Below are positions 1 through 5,896 of a stretch of 5,896 nt of DNA, piece by piece. Position numbers and translations under genes: made by a program. A model generated the notes under the pieces. That model had not been told where the DNA came from. It worked only from the letters and a program-made list of their open reading frames with translations, and did no database searches. This DNA comes from an uncultured Chlorobiota bacterium (GTDB taxonomy: Bacteria; Bacteroidota; Bacteroidia; Bacteroidales; JAADGE01). The stretch is from contig CAMZKQ010000245.1 in assembly GCA_947311265.1 (NCBI GenBank), forward strand, positions 1 to 5,896. Direction: 5' to 3'. Within the stretch, counting starts at the first letter, position 1. Each line of letters starts with the position of its first letter.

Positions 1-147
1 AAAGGAGCAAAAAGAGTACGGGCAGATAAAACGTTTTTTACGTTTTTTGAAGACACCTATGAAATCAATTTTTCAGACATAACAACGCCTTTTGTAAGCC
101 CTCGAATTAAGGAATTTAAAGGCTTTAAGAAACATCAGCTAAGGTAA
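1..147 (+). CDS. 3' end of an unidentified gene (possible restriction endonuclease)
   Basis: Frame 1 is open from the first base to a TAA at 145-147, giving the last 48 residues of a protein whose start lies outside the window. The tail is basic and aromatic-rich (it contains TFFTFFEDTYEINF and ends FKGFKKHQLR). I recognise no family motif, membrane segment or catalytic signature in it. That it is coding is supported by the uninterrupted frame and by the stop codon directly touching the ATG of the methyltransferase, an arrangement typical of translationally coupled operon partners. In type II restriction-modification loci the gene coupled to the methyltransferase is often the cognate endonuclease, so that is the leading guess. 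A specificity or control protein, or an unrelated gene, remains possible. Function is inferred from context only. Confidence 0.6.
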   Translation, partial: KGAKRVRADKTFFTFFEDTYEINFSDITTPFVSPRIKEFKGFKKHQLR

Positions 148-1620
148 ATGGCATCATTAGTAAAAGCATATACAAAAGAGAAACTAACTGGGCAGATTTT
201 TACCCCTTTTTATATTGTCGAGAAAATATTAGACGATGTAAATTATACAACGGAAGCCATCTTAGGCAAGACTATATTAGACCCTGCTTGTGGCGACGGG
301 CGGTTTTTGCTTAAAATTGCAGAACGGATTTTAAAACATTCAAAACCAGAGAGTAGAGTAGGGGACTTACTCCAAATTTATGGCTGGGATATTGATGCAA
401 AGGCAGTAGAACAGGCAAAACAAAAATTAAATAAATTAATTGAACCCTATAAAATAAAAGTAAATTGGAATGTAAAAGTAAAGAATTCGATATATGAAAC
501 GCAAAAGGCAAAGCAAAAATTTGACTATATAGTAGGAAATCCGCCATACATTCGTATTCAGCATCTAGATATAGAAGATAGGCAGTATATTCAAAAAAAC
601 TACCAGTTTTGCAAGTCGGGCTCAACAGATATTTATATAGCATTTTACGAATTAGCATTAAATTTGCTTCGCAAAAACGGAATTTGTGGATACATTACAC
701 CCAATACCTTTTTTCATACGGAAACGGCAAAGGGGCTAAGAAAACATTTTGAGATCAATAAAAATTTAATACAAATTACAAACTACGGTGCAATTCAACT
801 CTTTGAAGATGCAACAACATATAGTGCCATTTGTGTTTTTGGAAAGCAAAAGAAGCAACAGTTTTTATATCAGTTAGCAAAAAGTAAAACAGAACTAAAA
901 GAAAGGTTTATAAATTTTAAGGAAATTGAAAATCAAATTTTTTGGCAACTTTCGTTACTAAAAGTGAAAAAAAAAGCAGGGAAACGCTTGGGCGATTTTA
1001 CAAATATCCACGTGGGGCTAACAACACTAGCCGATAGAATATACATACTTGCTTTTGTGAAAAAAGAAGGAAAATATATTTTTTTGCAAACAAAGTCGAA
1101 AGAAATTATTAAATTTGAAACCGAAATTCTAAAACCAATTGTGAAAATTTCGACACTAAAAAAAACAAATGAGCCAATTAAGGAATACATTTTGTTCCCT
1201 TATAAAATGGAAAATAACACTCGGGCAATACTCCCGGAAGATGAATTGAAAAAAAAATACCCGCTAGCTTATCAATACCTACTGGATAACAAAAAGATAT
1301 TAGATAAAAGAGATAATGGAAAACCCAATAAAATAGCTTGGTATGCTTACGGACGTTCGCAAGGATTGATTACCAGCTTTGGAAAAAAAATAGTATTCTC
1401 GCCGATGAATAAAAAGCCAAAATTCATGTTCCATGAAAATGAAAAAGCGACTTTCTATTCAGGCTACTGTATTAAATATCAAGGAGATAACAATAAGCTG
1501 CTCGAACAACTCAACTCCGAAAGAATGGAAGACTATATTAGTGTTTCGGCAAGGGATTTTAGAGGCGGTTGGAAAGCCTACAATAAAAAGATAGTACAAG
1601 AATTTATAATTCACGAATAA
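148..1620 (+). CDS. N6-adenine DNA methyltransferase, TaqI/Eco57I type (type II restriction-modification)
   Basis: A 490-residue enzyme expected to move a methyl group from S-adenosylmethionine to the N6 of adenine in a specific DNA site, protecting it from a partner endonuclease. Motifs occur in the order X, I, II, IV, V, VI of the gamma class: GQIFTP (15-20, motif X); LDPACGDGRFL (44-54, motif I, cofactor binding); GWDID (79-83, motif II); the catalytic NPPY (131-134); a TDIYIAF helix (160-166, motif V); GYITPNTF (181-188, motif VI). The C-terminal half, about 270-490, has the look of a TaqI-like target-recognition domain, including FSP (417-419), YSGYCIKY (437-444) and a closing GGWKAYNKK (473-481). 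Length fits stand-alone type II methyltransferases of this class, about 400-550 residues. The ATG at 148 is the only sensible start: it directly follows the upstream stop and leaves motif X complete. All catalytic motifs are intact. The recognition site cannot be predicted by eye. Confidence 0.93.
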   Translation: MASLVKAYTKEKLTGQIFTPFYIVEKILDDVNYTTEAILGKTILDPACGDGRFLLKIAERILKHSKPESRVGDLLQIYGWDIDAKAVEQAKQKLNKLIEPYKIKVNWNVKVKNSIYETQKAKQKFDYIVGNPPYIRIQHLDIEDRQYIQKNYQFCKSGSTDIYIAFYELALNLLRKNGICGYITPNTFFHTETAKGLRKHFEINKNLIQITNYGAIQLFEDATTYSAICVFGKQKKQQFLYQLAKSKTELKERFINFKEIENQIFWQLSLLKVKKKAGKRLGDFTNIHVGLTTLADRIYILAFVKKEGKYIFLQTKSKEIIKFETEILKPIVKISTLKKTNEPIKEYILFPYKMENNTRAILPEDELKKKYPLAYQYLLDNKKILDKRDNGKPNKIAWYAYGRSQGLITSFGKKIVFSPMNKKPKFMFHENEKATFYSGYCIKYQGDNNKLLEQLNSERMEDYISVSARDFRGGWKAYNKKIVQEFIIHE

Positions 1621-1647
1621 ACTAAAAATAAAACAAACCTAATAGAT

Positions 1648-2577
1648 ATGAAAAAAAATCTACTCATTGTATTACTGATAAGCCTTTCGTTAGGAAGCTT
1701 CGCCCAACAAGAATCCATGTACACACATTATATGTACAACACATTGGCCGTAAACCCAGCTTACGCAGGAAGCCGAAACCTACTTACCGTAACGGCACTT
1801 CACCGTTCGCAATGGGTGGGCTTTGCAGGTGCACCAATTACTCAAACGCTAACCTTCCACTCGCCAATTTATCGAGAAAATTTAGGGCTAGGCGGTTCAT
1901 TTTCCAACGATATAATTGGCCCCTTGATGCGTACTACACTAAATGCAGACTTCTCGTATAAAATTAGAGTGAGCAAAAAAGCCAAACTGGGCTTTGGCCT
2001 AAAAGGTGGGCTAAGTATGGTAAATGCCAACCTCTCAGCACTAAAATTATACGAGGACAACGACCAAGTTTTTCAGCAAGATATAAATAGCAAAATGTTG
2101 CCCAACTTTGGTTTCGGAATGTATTATTACACCTCCCGTTTTTATGCTGGTTTATCAATCCCTAAGTTATTGAAAAACAACTTTATAGACAATACAATTT
2201 CAGGCTCAACCAACTTGGCCGGCGACGAAAAGCATTACTTCTTTATCGCTGGTGCGGTTTTTGATATAGCAGATAATGTAAAACTAAAACCAACCGTTTT
2301 GGGAAAAGTAACTTCAAACGCACCAGTACAAGGCGATATTACAGCCGAGTTTTTACTCTACGAGCGTTTTCGGCTCGGTGCAATGTATCGCTCTGGCGAT
2401 GCCTTCGGTGCTTTATTAGGCATTAATATTACAAAACAACTGCAATTGGGCTACTCTTTCGACTGGTCTTACGGCAACGAAACATTAAAATACAACAACG
2501 GCAGCCACGAAATAATGCTGCTTTATGATTTCAACTTTAAGGCAGATAAGACAATATTATCGCCACGTTATTTCTAA
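1648..2577 (+). CDS. Type IX secretion system membrane protein, PorP/SprF family
   Basis: A 309-residue outer-membrane protein of the PorP/SprF family. PorP is needed for T9SS function in Porphyromonas gingivalis, and SprF is needed for surface display of the adhesin SprB in Flavobacterium johnsoniae. Paralogues are often encoded next to large T9SS cargo proteins. The N-terminus is a signal peptide (MKK, a hydrophobic stretch at 5-18, predicted cut A19|Q20). It is followed by the family hallmark MYTHYMYNTLAVNPAYAGS (24-42) and then HRSQWVGFAGAP (52-63). The rest alternates short hydrophobic strands with glycine and aromatic residues, as in an outer-membrane beta-barrel. It ends in LSPRYF, the usual family C-terminus. 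Length is normal and no defect is visible. It starts 27 bases after the methyltransferase with no clear promoter or terminator between them, and precedes the PorE-like gene by 71 bases. Family membership is firm; which cargo it serves is inferred from position. Confidence 0.95.
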   Translation: MKKNLLIVLLISLSLGSFAQQESMYTHYMYNTLAVNPAYAGSRNLLTVTALHRSQWVGFAGAPITQTLTFHSPIYRENLGLGGSFSNDIIGPLMRTTLNADFSYKIRVSKKAKLGFGLKGGLSMVNANLSALKLYEDNDQVFQQDINSKMLPNFGFGMYYYTSRFYAGLSIPKLLKNNFIDNTISGSTNLAGDEKHYFFIAGAVFDIADNVKLKPTVLGKVTSNAPVQGDITAEFLLYERFRLGAMYRSGDAFGALLGINITKQLQLGYSFDWSYGNETLKYNNGSHEIMLLYDFNFKADKTILSPRYF

Positions 2578-2624
2578 GGACTTAGATGTTTTAAATTAAA
2601 AAAGTATAATCATTTTATCTCAAA

Positions 2625-2642
2625 ATAAAGGCTTTGCCTTAT
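2625..2642 (+). promoter_or_regulatory. small hairpin just upstream of the PorE-like start codon
   Basis: ATAAAGGC, a TTT loop and GCCTTAT form a 7-pair stem with one bulged A. The hairpin ends six bases before the ATG at 2649. No U-run follows, so it is not an intrinsic terminator. In mRNA it would sit where the ribosome lands and could tune translation of the downstream gene relative to the PorP/SprF gene. A chance structure in AT-rich DNA is equally possible. Confidence 0.3.
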
Positions 2643-2648
2643 AGAACT

Positions 2649-4808
2649 ATGAAAAAGCAAACTATTATAGCACTCGTTGTTTTCCTAATTTTCTCCACCC
2701 ACTTGTCGGCACAAGAACCCTCTTGGAACAAGAAAATGGGCGATCGGTATTTTCAATCTTATTCCTTTTTTGAAGCGATTAAGAAATACGAATTTATTAA
2801 AAATAAAGATTTAGAAACACAGCGAAAACTGGCACAAGCTTATTTTTACACAGGCAATTACGAAAAAGCCGAAAGCTACTACCAAGGCATGATGGCAGTA
2901 CCAGAAAAAACACCGCAAGACATTTATAGGTATGCCTCCGTTTTATCAATAAACGAAAAGTACGCAGAAGCCAAAAAGTGGATGAAAGAATATGCTGCCA
3001 TTGCCTCCTCTTCCGATAAAAAAGCAATGCAGTACAGCAACAAACCCGGGTTTTATAAATCCTTGGCAGAAGCCAAACAAAATATCACTATAGAAAACTT
3101 AGCCATGAACACAAAGCATACCGATTTTGGTGCGGCATTGCTAAATGGAAAAGTCGTATTTGCATCTTCCAACCCACACGGCTCCGATTTAAAGAAAAAC
3201 TGGAACTGGAACAAATTACCTTTTTTAGATTTATTTATTGCAGATACAGACACCGCTCTACAATTAAACAATATCGAAACCGTTTTTGAAAAGAAAGGCA
3301 AGTACCACAGAGGGCCTGCTACATTTAACGCCGCTGGCGATTATATGGTCTTTACAAGCAATAATGAAACAAAAAACAACATCATTAGATTAAAACTTTA
3401 TTACTCAAAGCAAATTAGCGGAAAATGGTCTAAGCCACAAGAAATGCCATTTAATGGCGAAGAATTTTCAGCAGGCTTAGCCTCCCTTACTGCCGACGGT
3501 AATACAATCTATTTTGCTTCCGACCGCCCAGGAACTATAGGCAGTTCTGATTTATGGGTAGCTCACAGAGATGCAAGTGGCACTTGGGGAGAACCGAAAA
3601 ATTTAGGCGAATCTATAAATACAGCAGGCAAAGAGTCCTTCCCATTCATACACAATGATGGCACACTTTACTTCGTTTCTGATGGCTTGCCGGGCTTAGG
3701 AGGATTAGATATTTATACCGTACCAGTCATTAAATTTGGCGAAATAGACCCTGAAAATCTAGGCGCACCTTTTAATAGTAGCCACGATGATTTTGCCTTC
3801 CTTCTGGCCGATGACGAGTTGAGTGGATACTTCTCATCAAACCGCCCAGGCGGTAAAGGCGACGACGATATTTATAAATTTAATGTAATTATTGAAGACA
3901 AAATTATTGAAGGCATAGCTGCGGACGACCAAGCACAAATACTTGCAGGTGTTGAAGTTATACTAAAAGACCAAGCCGGGCAAGTTATAGAAACAGTTAC
4001 TACAGGGGCTGATGGGAAATTTGAATTTACTGTAAAACCAGACCAAAAATTTACTGTCTCTGGGACAAAAGAACAATACAAAGACGCTACAGTTAATATC
4101 GATACAGATTCTGATTTGGAAAGAATAAATGCAGATTTGAAACTCCCCTTCATTCCCGATTTATCTATAAAATATGTGGTAACCAACAAAGATAGTGGTG
4201 AGAAAATGAAAGGCGTTGTACTTAAAGTTACTGATAATGCGACGGGCAAAACAGAAGAATTTACGACTTCCGCATTAGGCGAATATATAAAAGCACTTAA
4301 TAATAAATTAAACGACAAATTAGATTACACTATAAAAATGGTAAAACAAGGCTTTTTTACCAAAGACTTTAACTATAAAGTGCAGTTAAGTGCTAACCAA
4401 CAGTATGTTGTCGATTTGAGTATGGAAGAAATTGAAATCGGAAGAACCTATAAAGTTGGGGACTTAATGGCACAAGTAAATTACGATTACCGCTCTTGGG
4501 AATTAGATGCAAAAGCAAGAAAGGAGTTAGACGGATTTGTGAAGTTCATGAACGACAATCCGACCTTGAGAGTAGAACTCTCCTCGCATACCGATTGCCG
4601 TGGTACAGACATTTATAATTCAAAACTTTCAGATAAAAGAGCAAAAGCCTGTGCAAACTATATAAAAACAAAAATATCAACACCCACTAGACTTACTGGT
4701 AGAGGATATGGGGCATCAAAACCAATTGCAGACTGTGCTTGTGGAGATTGTTCCGAAGAACAACACCGTATGAATAGGCGAACAGAATTTCGTATAATAA
4801 GCTACTAA
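2649..4808 (+). CDS. PorE-like periplasmic protein: TPR, PD40 propeller, regulatory-like beta-sandwiches and OmpA domain
   Basis: A 719-residue exported protein with the architecture of T9SS PorE (P. gingivalis PG1058), thought to link outer-membrane PorP complexes to peptidoglycan. A signal peptide (MKKQ, hydrophobic 5-17, predicted cut A21|Q22) leads into TPR-like helices at about 25-120. PD40 propeller repeats follow, each ending near a conserved turn: VFTSNN (blade from about 222), IYFASDRPG (about 274), LYFVSDGLPG (about 330) and GYFSSNRPGG to DDDIYKF (380-411). Two carboxypeptidase-regulatory-like segments lie at about 420-500 and 505-598. The OmpA domain spans about 601-719: HTD (647-649), LSDKRA with Arg664, GRGYGASKPIA and NRRTEF (709-714). 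Asp649 and Arg664 have the 15-residue spacing of the known diaminopimelate-binding pair. The domain also holds five cysteines (650, 668, 696, 698, 701). ATG 2649 is preferred over an in-frame TTG at 2634, since it puts MKK directly before the hydrophobic core. A probable terminator follows the gene. Confidence 0.92.
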   Translation: MKKQTIIALVVFLIFSTHLSAQEPSWNKKMGDRYFQSYSFFEAIKKYEFIKNKDLETQRKLAQAYFYTGNYEKAESYYQGMMAVPEKTPQDIYRYASVLSINEKYAEAKKWMKEYAAIASSSDKKAMQYSNKPGFYKSLAEAKQNITIENLAMNTKHTDFGAALLNGKVVFASSNPHGSDLKKNWNWNKLPFLDLFIADTDTALQLNNIETVFEKKGKYHRGPATFNAAGDYMVFTSNNETKNNIIRLKLYYSKQISGKWSKPQEMPFNGEEFSAGLASLTADGNTIYFASDRPGTIGSSDLWVAHRDASGTWGEPKNLGESINTAGKESFPFIHNDGTLYFVSDGLPGLGGLDIYTVPVIKFGEIDPENLGAPFNSSHDDFAFLLADDELSGYFSSNRPGGKGDDDIYKFNVIIEDKIIEGIAADDQAQILAGVEVILKDQAGQVIETVTTGADGKFEFTVKPDQKFTVSGTKEQYKDATVNIDTDSDLERINADLKLPFIPDLSIKYVVTNKDSGEKMKGVVLKVTDNATGKTEEFTTSALGEYIKALNNKLNDKLDYTIKMVKQGFFTKDFNYKVQLSANQQYVVDLSMEEIEIGRTYKVGDLMAQVNYDYRSWELDAKARKELDGFVKFMNDNPTLRVELSSHTDCRGTDIYNSKLSDKRAKACANYIKTKISTPTRLTGRGYGASKPIADCACGDCSEEQHRMNRRTEFRIISY

Positions 4809-4821
4809 ACAGTTGTTTAGT
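4804..4821 (+). repeat. short palindrome overlapping the PorE-like stop codon
   Basis: ACTAAAC, an AGTT loop and GTTTAGT form a perfect 7-pair stem that includes the TAA stop at 4806-4808. An AT-rich stretch ending in four Ts follows at 4827-4830. The stem is AT-rich and weak. It may be a minor transcript-end structure lying ahead of the larger hairpin at 4831-4891, or chance. Confidence 0.35.
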
Positions 4822-4830
4822 TGATATTTT

Positions 4831-4891
4831 AAAATCCAAAACGCAGTGCTTTATAAATGAAAATTTAGAAACTGCTCCGTTTGGGTTTTTT
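4831..4891 (+). terminator. probable intrinsic terminator after the PorE-like gene
   Basis: The left arm, 4831-4847 (AAAATCCAAAACGCAGT), pairs with the right arm, 4871-4891, which begins ACTGC and continues CGTTTGGG into six Ts at 4886-4891. Five inner pairs (GCAGT with ACTGC) are followed by a TCC bulge, then CAAA with GTTT, one mismatch, and CC with GG. The outer As can pair with the T-run. The 23-base loop is long and AT-rich. Position, 22 bases after a stop codon, and the terminal U-run both fit a Rho-independent terminator that separates the PorP/SprF and PorE-like genes from the next gene. The bulge and long loop lower the confidence. Confidence 0.6.
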
Positions 4892-4910
4892 ATGCGTATA
4901 GATAATTTAT
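4880..4910 (+). promoter_or_regulatory. weak candidate Bacteroidota-type promoter for the surface-protein gene
   Basis: TTTG at 4880-4883, then 19 bases, then TAATTTAT at 4903-4910. This resembles the phylum's -33 TTTG / -7 TAnnTTTG promoter in its -33 box and spacing, but the -7 box matches only TAnnTT and lacks the final TG. The upstream box lies inside the right arm of the proposed terminator. A transcript starting here would have a leader of roughly 75 bases. In AT-rich DNA such partial matches are common, so this only marks the best candidate found in the intergenic region. Confidence 0.25.
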
Positions 4911-4993
4911 TTTACACCATGCAACGAAAATAAAAAAAACAGAGTCTGAAAATTATAAGAATATCAAGCAAAAACATATTAAAAATAAAAAGT

Positions 4994-5896
4994 ATGAAAA
5001 AGACCAATACCTCCCCTAAATTATTAATACTACTCTTATTTATTACATCGTTTTTGCCCACTACGCTAAAAGCACAAATACCTACCGTACAAGACTGTTT
5101 AGGGGCAATCCCAATTTGTGGTTCATTTTATTCAGAAGCCAATGCCTACCAAGGTACAGGGAACTATCCATTAGAAATTAACAATGGCCCTTCCTGCTTA
5201 AAATCTGGTGAAAAAAATGATGTTTGGTATATTTTTACAGTACAAACTTCTGGGCAACTAAATTTTAACCTTACGCCCAATAACATGAACGACGACTACG
5301 ATTGGGCAGTATATAACATGACAAATGCAGACTGTTCCGATATCTTTAATAATGCAGGACTTGAAATTAGTTGCAACTTTTCAGGAGTACCAGGGATAAC
5401 AGGAGCAAATGGAGCAGCAGGAGCACAAAACGAACCAACCGTTTTTGTAAATGCAGGAGATACCTATGTCCTAAATGTAAGCCAGTATAGTCTATCCTTG
5501 GCAGGATACACCTTAGACTTAGGCCCCTCAACAGCCGTATTTTTCGATGACACAAAACCAGAACCAACAGCAGTAAATCCGCAAGAATACTGCGATTCTA
5601 CAGTAATAACTTGCCACTTTAGCGAAGGTATTACTTGTGCATCAATAGCAACTGCCAATTTTAACCTTGTTAGTCTGGCTGCTGCTGGACCCTATTCAAT
5701 TACAGCAGTTACATCAGCAGTATGTGCCTCAGGAGGCAACTACGACGACGAATTTCAAATAACATTTACACCAGCACTAGAAATGGGCGATTACGAACTT
5801 ACTGTAACCCCACAACTAGGCGACTCAGTAGCCGATAACTGCGGTAACTCTAACCTTGGAGGTACAATCGCTTTCACAACCACCAACGAATACACC
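4994..5896 (+). CDS. N-terminal part of a large secreted surface protein, probable T9SS cargo (3' end outside window)
   Basis: ATG 4994 opens a frame that stays open for 301 codons to the window edge. A signal peptide (MKKTNTSPK, hydrophobic 10-22, predicted cut A27|Q28) is followed by a beta-rich module at about 28-178. It contains DCLGAIPICG (34-43), a cysteine at 68, NDVWYIFTVQTSG (75-87) and DDYDWAVYN (100-108), then Cys114, Cys127 and GITGANGAAGA. I know this pattern from the N-termini of large Bacteroidota proteins annotated with PKD or Ig-like repeats and a gliding-motility-type C-terminal sorting domain. From about 180 a second module begins that looks Ig-like, with CHFSEGITCASI and DNCGN. 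The start is chosen because it places MKK before the hydrophobic core; the leader is A-rich with no Shine-Dalgarno sequence. Adjacency to PorP/SprF and PorE-like genes supports a T9SS cargo. The sorting domain itself is not in view, so the secretion route, total length and ligand are inferred or unknown. Confidence 0.88.
   Translation, partial: MKKTNTSPKLLILLLFITSFLPTTLKAQIPTVQDCLGAIPICGSFYSEANAYQGTGNYPLEINNGPSCLKSGEKNDVWYIFTVQTSGQLNFNLTPNNMNDDYDWAVYNMTNADCSDIFNNAGLEISCNFSGVPGITGANGAAGAQNEPTVFVNAGDTYVLNVSQYSLSLAGYTLDLGPSTAVFFDDTKPEPTAVNPQEYCDSTVITCHFSEGITCASIATANFNLVSLAAAGPYSITAVTSAVCASGGNYDDEFQITFTPALEMGDYELTVTPQLGDSVADNCGNSNLGGTIAFTTTNEYT

Noticed and set aside
311..658. 115-codon open frame on the - strand
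   Set aside because: It lies opposite the catalytic domain of the methyltransferase, whose motifs I to IV are clear on the + strand. The reverse protein has no recognisable features.
1600..1612. GAATT-TAT-AATTC inverted repeat as a terminator for the methyltransferase
   Set aside because: Only five AT-rich pairs, located inside the coding sequence, and with no U-run after it. It is too weak to call.
2634..2648. TTG as an upstream start for the PorE-like gene
   Set aside because: It would add MPYRT before a standard MKK signal peptide start, and the TTG lies within a hairpin loop and stem. The ATG at 2649 is the better start.
3872..4318. 148-codon open frame on the - strand
   Set aside because: It lies wholly inside the PorE-like gene, opposite its regulatory-like domains, has no start signals or recognisable motif, and reads as low-complexity Ser/Leu/Val. 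It is a shadow of the + strand gene.
4809..4993. Small RNA, tRNA or riboswitch in the 185-base intergenic region
   Set aside because: No cloverleaf, conserved aptamer core or other RNA-gene signature was seen beyond the palindrome and the probable terminator.
5402..5428. Three spaced GGAGCA copies in the surface-protein gene
   Set aside because: They encode part of a Gly/Ala turn (GANGAAGA) that belongs to the protein module. They are irregularly spaced and do not form a true tandem repeat.
5367..5658. Two overlapping open frames on the - strand near the right end
   Set aside because: Both overlap the surface-protein gene, which has a signal peptide and recognisable modules. One of them is an unlikely leucine/arginine-rich sequence.
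1..5896. CRISPR array, insertion sequence or prophage features
   Set aside because: No regularly spaced direct repeats, transposase or integrase motifs, or terminal inverted repeats were found on either strand.

Overview
The window looks like a piece of an AT-rich Bacteroidota chromosome. Three things support this. There is a PorP/SprF-family protein, a family tied to the type IX secretion system (T9SS), which is confined to this phylum and close relatives. Start codons are preceded by A-rich leaders rather than clear Shine-Dalgarno sequences. All three signal peptides are predicted to be cut just before a glutamine (A|Q), as is typical of the phylum. All genes read on the + strand. Genus and species cannot be told from the sequence.

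Left part (1-1620): the last 48 codons of an unidentified gene run into a 490-residue TaqI/Eco57I-type N6-adenine DNA methyltransferase. The stop of the first touches the start of the second (TAA-ATG). This is most simply one half of a type II restriction-modification pair, and the truncated upstream gene is a candidate endonuclease, but its 48 residues do not prove that.

Middle part (1648-4808): only 27 bases after the methyltransferase comes a PorP/SprF outer-membrane protein. After a further 71-base gap comes a 719-residue PorE-like periplasmic protein with TPR, PD40 beta-propeller, two carboxypeptidase-regulatory-like beta-sandwich segments and an OmpA-type peptidoglycan-binding domain. 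The gap between these two holds a small hairpin just before the second start codon.

Right part (4809-5896): a 185-base intergenic region holds a short palindrome, a probable intrinsic terminator and a weak promoter candidate. It is followed by the first 301 codons of a secreted, cysteine-containing multidomain protein that runs off the window. Its N-terminal module is of the kind found at the start of large Bacteroidota surface proteins, many of which end in a T9SS type B sorting domain. That end is not visible here.

Working model (inference): the PorP/SprF protein would handle the large surface protein as it leaves the T9SS. The PorE-like protein would tie that outer-membrane complex to peptidoglycan. 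The cargo gene would be transcribed separately. I see no clear sign of an entirely new system. The points most worth following are the abutting restriction-modification and T9SS genes, the unidentified upstream gene, the cysteine cluster in the OmpA domain and the uncharacterised N-terminal module of the cargo. No tRNA, rRNA, CRISPR array or insertion sequence was seen, and no gene-free stretch exceeds 185 bases.
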